Positions 1-5,839 of a stretch of DNA of 5,839 nucleotides are shown piece by piece (the stretch's first letter is position 1; every line of letters begins with the position of its first letter). The DNA is taken from NCBI GenBank assembly GCA_025934455.1, contig JAICYA010000140.1, positions 1 through 5,839 of the forward strand, given 5' to 3'. The translations under genes were made by a program, and so were the position numbers. The stretch is from Rudaea sp. (lineage in GTDB: Bacteria; Pseudomonadota; Gammaproteobacteria; Xanthomonadales; Rhodanobacteraceae). The notes beneath the pieces are model-generated. The model had not been told where the DNA came from. It was given only the letters and a program-made list of their open reading frames with translations, and did not search any database.

Positions 1-159
1 CGCTTCCTGCTCGCTCTTGTACGGCCACATGCGCAGGCCGCCGAGGGCCGGGCCGAGCACCGTGTTGTGGATGGCGATGATGGCCTTGAGGCCGGCGTCC
101 TTGCTCTGGCAGAACACGACCTGTTCGTGGCCGCTGGTGGCGATGGTGTCGAAAATCAT
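1..159 (-). CDS. ldh: Leucine dehydrogenase (Glu/Leu/Phe/Val dehydrogenase family), N-terminal part, cut by the left edge
   Basis: This cytoplasmic NAD-dependent enzyme oxidatively deaminates leucine, and usually valine and isoleucine, to the branched 2-oxo acid plus ammonia. Only the first 53 codons are present; the family is normally about 340-370 residues. The visible part reads [18 protein letters not shown], followed by [19 protein letters not shown] and LRMWPY. The GLKAIIAIH and [11 protein letters not shown] blocks are the classic start of the family's substrate-binding domain; the glycine-rich GPALGG stretch belongs to the amino-acid site. The ATG at 159-157 is preceded by GGAGAG (169-164), and the protein begins as short homologues do. 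The kinase gene ends 54 bases upstream on the same strand with no terminator hairpin between, so co-transcription is possible. A weak extended -10 (TGA then TAAACT, at 191-186 on the minus strand) could serve this gene alone, but no -35 accompanies it. Leucine rather than phenylalanine or valine specificity is by family resemblance; the NAD domain is outside the window. Confidence 0.9.
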   Translation of the reverse strand, partial: MIFDTIATSGHEQVVFCQSKDAGLKAIIAIHNTVLGPALGGLRMWPYKSEQEA

Positions 160-213
160 GGGACTCTCCGCAATGACAGCCGCCTAGTTTATCAGGAAGC
201 GTCCGCTGCGGCC

Positions 214-2598
214 TCACCTGGCGGCGTGCGCGGCCTTGAACAATTCGCGCGGATCGGCTACCGCGGCCAGGCTCCAGCCAAACGGCGCGACGTCGTCGAA
301 GGCGATCACCACCGGTTCGCCGTGCAGGCGCGTCTCCAGCACGCCCGTGTGTTCCTTCTCGATCTGTCGCAACGCTTCCGGCGACGGGAAGAGCTGGCGC
401 ACCGGCTGGTCCTGTGCCGGCTGCTGCAACGGGATCGTCGCACCGGCGGCGGCAAGGATGTGGCCGTTCGCATCGAGCAGGTACAGCGCGCGGATCGCCT
501 TTTCCTCGCGCGCGTCGAACAGGGATTGGATCATCAAGTCGGGCATGAAGGCGGCGGATACCACGCCGAGAAAGCGCTGCCGCTCGCCGTAGAGCGGAAT
601 GCTCAGCGGCAATTCCACCGGACCCTTTTCGATGCTCAGATACGGATCGCCCCATTGCGGTCCGTGCTGGTCGCGCGCGATTGCATACCAGGGCCGGGCG
701 CGCGGATCGAAATCGGGCGGTTCGTCGTCCCAGCCGGGGAAGCGTGCGACGACGCCGTCGTCCAGCGCGATCAGGATCGCACCGAGCGGACTCGCATCGT
801 TGCGCAGGGGTGGCGTGTCGCCTGCATACAAGTCGCGCCCACTGCCTTCGACCATGCGCGCCGAACGTGCGTAGATGTTGCGCATGAAATCCTGCAGTGC
901 CGCGAGCCGGCGGATTTCGGCCAATCCGGTTTCGCGCTGCGGTCCGTTCGGCGCGATCCACACCGGCCAGCCGAGACTGATCCTGCCGGGGCGCGACGTG
1001 CTCGGCGTGAGGTCCGGCGGAGCGCGCGCCGGATCGCGGAAATCGTCCAGCAGGTAAAAGCGCTGCGTCGATTCCTGCCCGTGCATGAGGATTTGCGCGA
1101 CCGAGTCGGCGAGATTCTTGATCGCGCCTTCGGTTTGCAGGAAGCGCAACTGCACCTGGTCGCCGATATCCGACACTTCCGCGCCGAGTGCGAGCAGGCG
1201 TTGCTCGCGCAGGCGTTCGGCCGTGAACAGGCGCTGGTTCTGCCAGAGCAGGCCGCCGATGGCGATGGCCGCCAGCGCGATGAGCGCGAGCGTTCCGGAC
1301 AGCGCGGCCTGGCGATGGCGCGCGACCCAGCGCTGCGCGCGCTGCCAGAGGCGGTCCGGCTCGGCAAGCACCGCCTCGCCGCGCAGATAGCGGCGGATGT
1401 CGGCTGCCAGCGCGGCGACGTCGGCGTAGCGGTTTTCCGGCTTGTAGGCGGTCGCGCGTTCGATGATCGCGCGCAGCTCGCGCGGGATGCGCCGGCGCAG
1501 GTAGGCATGCGCGATCGGGCGGCGCTTGCCCGATGCGGCGTTCGCGAGCACCTCGTAGGCAGTGCGGCCCTCGTAGGGCGGATTGAGCGTGACCATCTCG
1601 TACAGGATCAGGCCGAGCGCGCACTGGTCGCTGCGTGCGTCCAGCTCGTGGTTGCGTCCCTGCGCCTGTTCCGGCGACATGTACTTGGGCGTGCCGACGA
1701 CGTCGCCGATCTGCGTTTCCGAAGCGCTGCCGGAAACGTCCGGCGTGGACATCACCACGGATTTGTCCGGCGGCGTGTCGTCGGGCTGGCGCAGGATGCG
1801 GCACAGGCCCCAGTCCATCACGTAGACCTCGTTGTGTCGACCGAGCATGAGGTTGGCAGGCTTCAGGTCGCGGTGGATCGCGCCCTTGTCGTGGGCATAG
1901 GCGATGGCGTCGCAGACTTTCAGGAAATGCTCCAGGCGCGAAGCCAGCGAGCGGGTTTCGTCCGGCCAGGTGCCGCTGGCGAAGAAATCGCGCGCCTCGT
2001 TGAGCAAGGCGTGGAACGTCCTGCCTTCGACGAACTTCATCGTGTAGGCGGGTGTGCCACCGGGCGCGACTTCCAGCGCGTACACCGGCACGATGTTCGG
2101 ATGATCCAGCTGCGCGGTGATCTGCGCCTCGCGCAGGAAACGCGTGCGTGCGGAGTCGTTGGCATCGGCATTCGCGTTGAGTTGCTTGAGCGCGACCCGA
2201 CGCAGCAGTTCGCTGTCGCGGGCGATGTGCACGGTGCCCATGCCACCCGCGCCGGCGGTGCCGATCATGGTGTAGTGGAACGCCTGCGCGCTGGAATCGG
2301 ATGGCGCCGGTTTCGGCTCCGGCGCGTTGCCGCTCGCGGCGCGCACGGTCGGTGCCTCGGCGATGTCCAGCGTGCGTGCATCCGCGTGGGCGAAGCGCGC
2401 GGGCAGGATGCGGCTGACTTCCACGGGTTCGTCGCGCGGTGCCCCGAACACGCCCGGGAACTGCCCGGCCAGCCAGGTCTCGAATGCCGCCTCGTCCTCG
2501 AATCCGCCGCTGGCGCGGTAGCGGCGCCACTGGACATCCACGTCGATCGCGGTGCGTTGCGCCGGCGTCAACGAATCACGGAAGCGTTGCAGGTCCAC
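214..2598 (-). CDS. Membrane-anchored Ser/Thr protein kinase (Hanks type) with C-terminal extracytoplasmic dCache-like sensor
   Basis: The predicted 794-residue protein transfers phosphate from ATP to Ser/Thr of unknown substrates. Residues 1-107 are an N-terminal cytoplasmic extension ending in a low-complexity stretch. The kinase domain is about 108-405: glycine loop IGTAGAGGMGTV (112-123), ATP lysine K138 in VALK, helix-C E157, catalytic loop HRDLKPAN (242-249), DWG (262-264) where most kinases have DFG, GTPKYMSPE (302-310), and helix-F D324. All catalytic residues are present, so it should be active. One hydrophobic segment (about 431-452) follows. Residues 470-790 resemble a double Cache domain: DPRARPWYAIARD (631-643), DPYLS (651-655), FLGVV (676-680). 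No second membrane helix follows, so the sensor should lie in the periplasm at the C terminus. The start chosen is GTG at 2598, because AGGAGG sits five bases upstream; a TTG at 2667 would add 23 residues but coincides with the likely -35 box. Its ligand and targets are unknown. Confidence 0.93.
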   Translation of the reverse strand: MDLQRFRDSLTPAQRTAIDVDVQWRRYRASGGFEDEAAFETWLAGQFPGVFGAPRDEPVEVSRILPARFAHADARTLDIAEAPTVRAASGNAPEPKPAPSDSSAQAFHYTMIGTAGAGGMGTVHIARDSELLRRVALKQLNANADANDSARTRFLREAQITAQLDHPNIVPVYALEVAPGGTPAYTMKFVEGRTFHALLNEARDFFASGTWPDETRSLASRLEHFLKVCDAIAYAHDKGAIHRDLKPANLMLGRHNEVYVMDWGLCRILRQPDDTPPDKSVVMSTPDVSGSASETQIGDVVGTPKYMSPEQAQGRNHELDARSDQCALGLILYEMVTLNPPYEGRTAYEVLANAASGKRRPIAHAYLRRRIPRELRAIIERATAYKPENRYADVAALAADIRRYLRGEAVLAEPDRLWQRAQRWVARHRQAALSGTLALIALAAIAIGGLLWQNQRLFTAERLREQRLLALGAEVSDIGDQVQLRFLQTEGAIKNLADSVAQILMHGQESTQRFYLLDDFRDPARAPPDLTPSTSRPGRISLGWPVWIAPNGPQRETGLAEIRRLAALQDFMRNIYARSARMVEGSGRDLYAGDTPPLRNDASPLGAILIALDDGVVARFPGWDDEPPDFDPRARPWYAIARDQHGPQWGDPYLSIEKGPVELPLSIPLYGERQRFLGVVSAAFMPDLMIQSLFDAREEKAIRALYLLDANGHILAAAGATIPLQQPAQDQPVRQLFPSPEALRQIEKEHTGVLETRLHGEPVVIAFDDVAPFGWSLAAVADPRELFKAAHAAR

Positions 2599-2603
2599 TT
2601 CCA

Positions 2604-2609
2604 CCTCCT
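2604..2609 (-). promoter_or_regulatory. Shine-Dalgarno site that fixes the kinase start
   Basis: On the minus strand AGGAGG is followed by a five-base spacer (TGGAA) and then GTG at 2598-2596. It is a perfect match to the anti-Shine-Dalgarno core at good spacing. It makes GTG the preferred start over the upstream in-frame TTG at 2667-2665, which has no such site. Confidence 0.8.
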
Positions 2610-2638
2610 GGGGACAATCCGGTGCAGCAGTCAGTGCC

Positions 2639-2667
2639 ACTGTACCAACCCGTCGCCGGCTGTCCAA
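2639..2667 (-). promoter_or_regulatory. Candidate sigma-70 promoter of the kinase gene
   Basis: On the minus strand, TTGGAC (2667-2662) is separated by exactly 17 bases from TACAGT (2644-2639), which is itself preceded by TGG, giving an extended -10 (TGn). The -35 box matches TTGACA at only the first three positions, so the call relies on the extended -10 and the spacing. Transcription would start near 2632, about 34 bases before the GTG start. This would place the alternative TTG codon at 2667 outside the transcript. Confidence 0.45.
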
Positions 2668-2673
2668 GTTCGG

Positions 2674-2682
2674 TGCTATCTT
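2674..2682 (+). promoter_or_regulatory. Candidate extended -10 promoter element for lemA
   Basis: The sequence TGCTATCTT is an extended -10: TGn followed by TATCTT, a 4 of 6 match to TATAAT. No convincing -35 hexamer stands 17 bases upstream (2654-2659 reads GCCGGC). Transcription would begin near 2689 and give a leader of about 33 bases before the LemA start. It lies beside the kinase -35 box on the opposite strand, so the two promoters would be nearly back to back. Confidence 0.3.
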
Positions 2683-2709
2683 CCTGCGCCATATCGTTGC
2701 TCAGGGGAT

Positions 2710-2715
2710 AGGGAG
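2710..2715 (+). promoter_or_regulatory. Ribosome binding site of lemA
   Basis: AGGGAG lies six bases before the ATG at 2722. This decides the LemA start, because the reading frame is open for over 2.6 kb upstream and the frame alone gives no start. Confidence 0.7.
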
Positions 2716-2721
2716 TCTTGC

Positions 2722-3285
2722 ATGTTCATCGCGATTATCGTGGTCGCCGCGCTCGTGGCTGCCCCGATCCTGATGTGGAACACACTGGTGCGCCGGCGCA
2801 ACGCCGTCGCGAACGCGTTTGCCGGCGTCGATACCATGCTGCAGATGCGCTACGACCTGATTCCGAATCTTGTCGCCGTGGTCAAGGGCTATGCGCAGCA
2901 CGAGGCACAGACGTTTCAGGCGATCACCGAGTTGCGCGCGCAGGCCATGCGCGGCGATCTCGGCACCAGCGAGCGCGTGCACCTGGATAACCGGATCAGC
3001 CAGGCCATGGCTGGGATCATGGCCACGGCCGAGAACTATCCGCAATTGCGCGCATCGGAAAACTTCCAGCAGCTGCAGCGCGCGCTCAACGAAGTCGAGG
3101 AGCGCATCAGCGCGGCGCGGCGCGCGTTCAACGCCGCCGTGAACGCTTACAACAACGCGATCGGCGTGTTCCCGCTCAGCATCATCGCCAACATGGCCGG
3201 CATGCAGCCGCACGCGTATTTCGAAGCCGCACCGGACAACCGCCAGAACCCGGGCGTCGGCATGGCGCCGCAGGCGAGCGCGTAG
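2722..3285 (+). CDS. lemA: LemA family membrane protein
   Basis: This protein has 187 residues, a typical full length for the LemA family. Residues 2-19 form one hydrophobic N-terminal membrane helix. The rest is a helical, coiled-coil-prone domain carrying the family hallmarks: NTLVRRRNAVANAF (20-33), RYDLIPNLVAVVKGYAQHE (43-61), RASENFQQLQ (110-119), EERISAARRAFNAAVNAYNN (126-145) and VFPLSIIANMAGM (149-161). The tail after 170 is short, polar and Pro/Gly-rich. LemA proteins are membrane-bound and often paired with TPM-domain or DUF3137 proteins; their biochemical role is not settled. The name is shared with an unrelated Pseudomonas sensor kinase gene (gacS), which this is not. The start is fixed by AGGGAG at 2710. 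The next gene begins five bases after the stop, so the two are co-transcribed. I am sure of the family, not of the function. Confidence 0.95.
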   Translation: MFIAIIVVAALVAAPILMWNTLVRRRNAVANAFAGVDTMLQMRYDLIPNLVAVVKGYAQHEAQTFQAITELRAQAMRGDLGTSERVHLDNRISQAMAGIMATAENYPQLRASENFQQLQRALNEVEERISAARRAFNAAVNAYNNAIGVFPLSIIANMAGMQPHAYFEAAPDNRQNPGVGMAPQASA

Positions 3286-3290
3286 CGACG

Positions 3291-4253
3291 ATGGACGAGC
3301 CGACCGACTTCTACGCGTTCTACAACCGCGTGTTGCGCCCGGAGATCGCCCGCGTTGAACGGTTGCGCGAGCAGACGGTGACGAAAGCGTGGGTGATCGG
3401 AATCCTGACCGTGATCGGAACCGCCGTGTGGATCATGATCGCGGGGCGCCTGGTGGGTTGGGACGGTAGCTTCGTCTACTACTCGTACATCATTCCCGTC
3501 GGCATCGGCCTCGTGGCCTGGGACCCGGTAAAGCGAAAATATCGCGACGCCTATCAACTGGAACTCGTCACGGCCATCATCCGGCGCTACAACGAGTCGT
3601 TCGAGTACGACCGCGACGATGCCGTCGGCGAAGTCGCGTTGACCGACTGCGGCCTGTTCCCGCGCTATCTCAATGGCGAAAGTCGCCATTGCCGCGGCAC
3701 CGACCGGGTTTCCGGCAAGATCGGCGTCACGCCCTTCGAATTTTCCGACCTCGACGCCTCCATAGCGAACGGCAAGACCCGCACACAGATTTTCAAGGGC
3801 GTGTTCTTCGTCGCCGACTTCAACAAGAATTTTTCCGGCGAGACCTACGTGACCTCGCGGCATGCGTTTTTTTCGGCCGGGCCGGAAACCCCGCCCGGCG
3901 AAGTGGTGACGCTGGAAGACCCCGAATTCGAGGGCATGTTCGCCACGCACAGCTCGAGCCAGATCGAGGCGCGCTATATCCTTTCACCGGCGCTGATGCG
4001 TCGCATCCTGCATTTCGCGCAGCAGAGCCGGGCGCCGATCGCGATCGCATTCAGCGGCACGAGCATGTTCATCGCGCTGTTCAACCGGTCGACCAAGCTC
4101 GAACCGGTGCTCTGGCAAACGCTGCAGAAACCGGGGCTGTTTTTCGGCATCTGGGCGAACCTCGAATTCCTGTGCGGCATCGTCAACGAAATGGACTTGA
4201 ACACGCGCATCTGGACCAAGGGCGCACCCGCCGCCGAACAGCTGCCGCCCTAG
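3291..4253 (+). CDS. DUF3137 domain membrane protein
   Basis: The 320-residue protein has two closely spaced hydrophobic segments near its N terminus (about 32-51 and 59-77), followed by a soluble domain. This domain matches my recollection of DUF3137: IFKGVFFVADFNKNFSGET (167-185), LEDPEFEGMFATHSSSQ (208-224), EARYILSPALMRRIL (226-240), then an IAIAFSGTSMFIALF strand pair (250-264). With two helices, both termini should face the same side, probably the cytoplasm. No enzymatic motif is evident and no activity is established for the family. The ATG lies five bases after the LemA stop and lacks a clear Shine-Dalgarno site, which suggests translation coupled to lemA. DUF3137 genes are commonly found next to lemA, so a shared complex or pathway is plausible. 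The gene looks intact. Confidence 0.88.
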   Translation: MDEPTDFYAFYNRVLRPEIARVERLREQTVTKAWVIGILTVIGTAVWIMIAGRLVGWDGSFVYYSYIIPVGIGLVAWDPVKRKYRDAYQLELVTAIIRRYNESFEYDRDDAVGEVALTDCGLFPRYLNGESRHCRGTDRVSGKIGVTPFEFSDLDASIANGKTRTQIFKGVFFVADFNKNFSGETYVTSRHAFFSAGPETPPGEVVTLEDPEFEGMFATHSSSQIEARYILSPALMRRILHFAQQSRAPIAIAFSGTSMFIALFNRSTKLEPVLWQTLQKPGLFFGIWANLEFLCGIVNEMDLNTRIWTKGAPAAEQLPP

Positions 4254-4275
4254 CCGGATGCCCCGAGGCGCGCGT

Positions 4276-4281
4276 TAGAAT
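4276..4281 (+). promoter_or_regulatory. Candidate -10 element for icmF
   Basis: TAGAAT, a 5 of 6 match to TATAAT, lies 28 bases before the icmF ATG in the 56-base gap after the DUF3137 gene. The hexamer at the usual -35 distance (GCCGGA, 4253-4258) does not resemble TTGACA. No terminator hairpin is visible in the gap, so icmF could be read from its own promoter, from lemA, or both. Confidence 0.35.
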
Positions 4282-4299
4282 AGCCGCATTGCCGTATTC

Positions 4300-4303
4300 A
4301 GGA
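4300..4303 (+). promoter_or_regulatory. Ribosome binding site of icmF
   Basis: AGGA is followed by a six-base spacer and the ATG at 4310. It supports that ATG as the start; the protein then begins about 20 residues before the conserved B12 domain. Confidence 0.6.
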
Positions 4304-4309
4304 CGCGCC

Positions 4310-5839
4310 ATGAGCACCCACGCACGCCACCTTGCCGCCAGCGCGCCGTCGGCCGAATCGACGCCGCTGCGTTTCGTCACCGCCGCCAGCCTGTTCGACG
4401 GCCACGACGCCGCGATTAACATCATGCGCCGCCTGATCCAGGCGCAGGGCGTGGAAGTCGTGCACCTCGGCCACAACCGCAGCGTCGAAGATGTCGTCCG
4501 CGCCGCGCTGCAGGAAGACGCCGACGGCATCGCGCTGTCCTCGTACCAGGGCGGCCACGTCGAATACTTCAAGTACATGGTGGACATGCTCCGCGACCGG
4601 GGAGCGGCCCATATCAAAGTGTTTGGCGGCGGCGGCGGCACGATCACGCCCGAGGAGATCGCGCAGTTGCAAGCCTACGGCGTCGAGCGCATCTACCATC
4701 CCAACGACGGCATGCACATGGGCCTGGTCGCCATGATCGAGGACGTGGTGCGCCGTACGAACGAGCATCGCGTGGCCGTGCAGCGTCCGGCCAAGGTGTC
4801 GCTGGACGATGAAATCTCGGTCGGCGAAATGCTCACGGCCATCGAGGAAGGCGCGTTCGACGAGGCCGAACTCGCACGCCTGCGCAAGGAATGGCAACTC
4901 GCCGGCGCCAGGACGCCGGTCATGGGCATCACCGGCACCGGCGGCGCGGGCAAGTCCAGCGTCGTCGACGAACTCGTGCTGCGCTTCCTGCACGCTTTCC
5001 CGCACATGCGCGTCGCCGTGCTCGCGGTCGATCCCACGCGGCGGCGTTCCGGCGGCGCGCTGCTCGGCGACCGCATCCGCATGAACTCGCTGCGTTCGCA
5101 TCGCGTGTTCATGCGCTCGATGGCGACGCGCCGCCAGCACGCGGCGACCAGCGTGATGCTCAAGGACTGCATCGGCTTTTTGAAAGGGCAGGGCTACGAC
5201 CTCGTCATCGTCGAAACCGCCGGCATCGGCCAGTCGGATTCCGAGATCGTCGACCTGGTCGATTTCCCGATGTACGTGATGACCAGCGACTACGGTGCAG
5301 CGTCGCAGCTCGAGAAGATCGACATGCTCGACTTCGCCGATCTCGTGGTTCTGAACAAGTTCGACCGCCGCGGTGCCGAAGATGCATTGAGGGATGTTCG
5401 CAAGCAGTGGCGGCGCAACCGCGTCGCGTTCAAGCTGCCGGACGAGCAGGTGCCGGTGTATCCGACCATCGCCAGCCAGTTCAACGATCCGGGCGTGACC
5501 TGGATGTTCGCCAACCTGTGCCGGCTGCTCCGCGACAAGTTGCATCTGGATGCCGCGAAGTGGACGCCGCAGGTCGACACCACGCTGAAGGAGCCGCGCG
5601 CGACCGTGCTGATTCCCGGTGCGCGCGTGCGCTATCTCGCGGAGATTGCGGAGCAGGGTCGTGCAATCAATAGCAGCATCGACAAGCAAGCGGAAGCCGC
5701 GAATCGCGCGCAAAGTTTTTATGCAGCGCTGCGCGAAATCGGCGATACGCATCTGCCGCGCGAACTGGCTGTTTACGAATCGAATCACCTAACCGCCGAC
5801 GCCGACCGCTCGCTGCTCACGCTGCGCCAGCGCTACAAC
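4310..5839 (+). CDS. icmF: Fused isobutyryl-CoA mutase IcmF, N-terminal half, cut by the right edge
   Basis: IcmF is an adenosylcobalamin enzyme that interconverts isobutyryl-CoA and n-butyryl-CoA in the cytoplasm, with its own GTPase chaperone built in. The frame is open for 510 codons to the window end; the family is about 1,090 residues, so the catalytic mutase barrel is mostly or wholly missing. Residues 20-155 are the B12-binding domain: FDGHDAAINIMRR (29-41) with the cobalt-ligand H32, LGHNRS (53-58), SSYQGGHVEYFKYM (77-90) and GGGGG (106-110). Residues 200-415 are a MeaB-like P-loop GTPase: Walker A GTGGAGKSS (209-217), AVDPTRRRSGGALLGDRIRM (239-258), ETAGIGQSD (302-310) and NKFD (349-352). 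A charged linker follows. The B12-GTPase order identifies IcmF and excludes plain methylmalonyl-CoA mutase, whose B12 domain is C-terminal. This is not the type VI secretion protein of the same name. Some homologues prefer isovaleryl/pivalyl-CoA; the residues that decide this are outside the window. Confidence 0.95.
   Translation, partial: MSTHARHLAASAPSAESTPLRFVTAASLFDGHDAAINIMRRLIQAQGVEVVHLGHNRSVEDVVRAALQEDADGIALSSYQGGHVEYFKYMVDMLRDRGAAHIKVFGGGGGTITPEEIAQLQAYGVERIYHPNDGMHMGLVAMIEDVVRRTNEHRVAVQRPAKVSLDDEISVGEMLTAIEEGAFDEAELARLRKEWQLAGARTPVMGITGTGGAGKSSVVDELVLRFLHAFPHMRVAVLAVDPTRRRSGGALLGDRIRMNSLRSHRVFMRSMATRRQHAATSVMLKDCIGFLKGQGYDLVIVETAGIGQSDSEIVDLVDFPMYVMTSDYGAASQLEKIDMLDFADLVVLNKFDRRGAEDALRDVRKQWRRNRVAFKLPDEQVPVYPTIASQFNDPGVTWMFANLCRLLRDKLHLDAAKWTPQVDTTLKEPRATVLIPGARVRYLAEIAEQGRAINSSIDKQAEAANRAQSFYAALREIGDTHLPRELAVYESNHLTADADRSLLTLRQRYN

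Noticed and set aside
160..213. Possible terminator between the kinase and leucine dehydrogenase genes
   Set aside because: The only palindrome (CCGC-A-GCGG on the minus strand) has a one-base loop and no T-run, so it is not a plausible terminator.
67..2721. A plus-strand frame open for more than 2.6 kb, antisense to the kinase and continuous with LemA
   Set aside because: The translation is arginine/alanine-rich with no recognisable domain, and the opposite strand encodes a kinase with every catalytic motif. Long antisense open frames are expected in GC-rich coding DNA. LemA has its own ribosome site and start at 2722.
2701..3213. A 170-codon minus-strand open frame opposite lemA
   Set aside because: LemA on the other strand is full length with all family motifs; this frame is a compositional shadow.
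3147..3950. A 267-codon minus-strand open frame across the end of lemA and the DUF3137 gene
   Set aside because: It overlaps two recognised plus-strand genes, shows no family motifs and has no convincing ribosome site.
4254..4309. Possible terminator or riboswitch (for example a cobalamin type) before icmF
   Set aside because: The 56-base gap is too short for a cobalamin riboswitch and shows no long hairpin or T-run.
4298..5788. A 496-codon minus-strand open frame opposite icmF
   Set aside because: It is a histidine/arginine-rich shadow of IcmF; the plus strand carries intact B12-binding and GTPase motifs in one frame.
4310..5839. Type VI secretion IcmF/TssM
   Set aside because: The gene symbol is shared, but the sequence has a B12-binding domain followed by a MeaB-like GTPase, which is the acyl-CoA mutase family.

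Overview
The window is GC-rich bacterial chromosome with G or C at most third codon positions. Protein families and promoter style fit a Gram-negative proteobacterium. Gammaproteobacteria of the Xanthomonadales/Lysobacterales type are the best guess, because a leucine dehydrogenase and a fused acyl-CoA mutase would suit organisms rich in iso-branched fatty acids. That taxonomic guess rests on recalled gene content, not on a search. Nothing in the window looks mobile: I see no transposase, integrase, tRNA, rRNA, CRISPR array or long repeat.

Layout. Two minus-strand genes lie on the left: a Ser/Thr protein kinase of 794 residues (2598 to 214), then, 54 bases downstream, the first 53 codons of a leucine dehydrogenase that runs off the left edge. 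A 123-base divergent region (2599-2721) holds candidate promoters for both directions. To its right on the plus strand are a LemA family protein (2722-3285) and a DUF3137 membrane protein (3291-4253), only 5 bases apart and clearly an operon. After 56 bases comes the N-terminal 510 codons of IcmF, the fused B12-dependent isobutyryl-CoA mutase. IcmF is open to the right edge, so it has no stop codon here and a scan requiring a stop would miss it.

How the genes may work together. Leucine dehydrogenase and IcmF both handle carbon from branched-chain amino acids: the first deaminates Leu/Val/Ile to 2-oxo acids, and the second interconverts branched and linear short acyl-CoAs. The kinase has a cytoplasmic Hanks-type domain, one membrane helix and a C-terminal extracytoplasmic dCache-like sensor, so it probably couples an outside small molecule to intracellular phosphorylation. 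LemA and DUF3137 are a recurrent membrane pair without a firmly established biochemical role. A functional link between kinase, membrane pair and branched-chain metabolism is suggested only by proximity.

The most unusual items are the one-pass kinase-dCache architecture, in which an otherwise amino-acid-sensor-like RxWY motif appears to lack the partner aspartate, and the compact divergent promoter region. I do not see strong evidence for a wholly new system.
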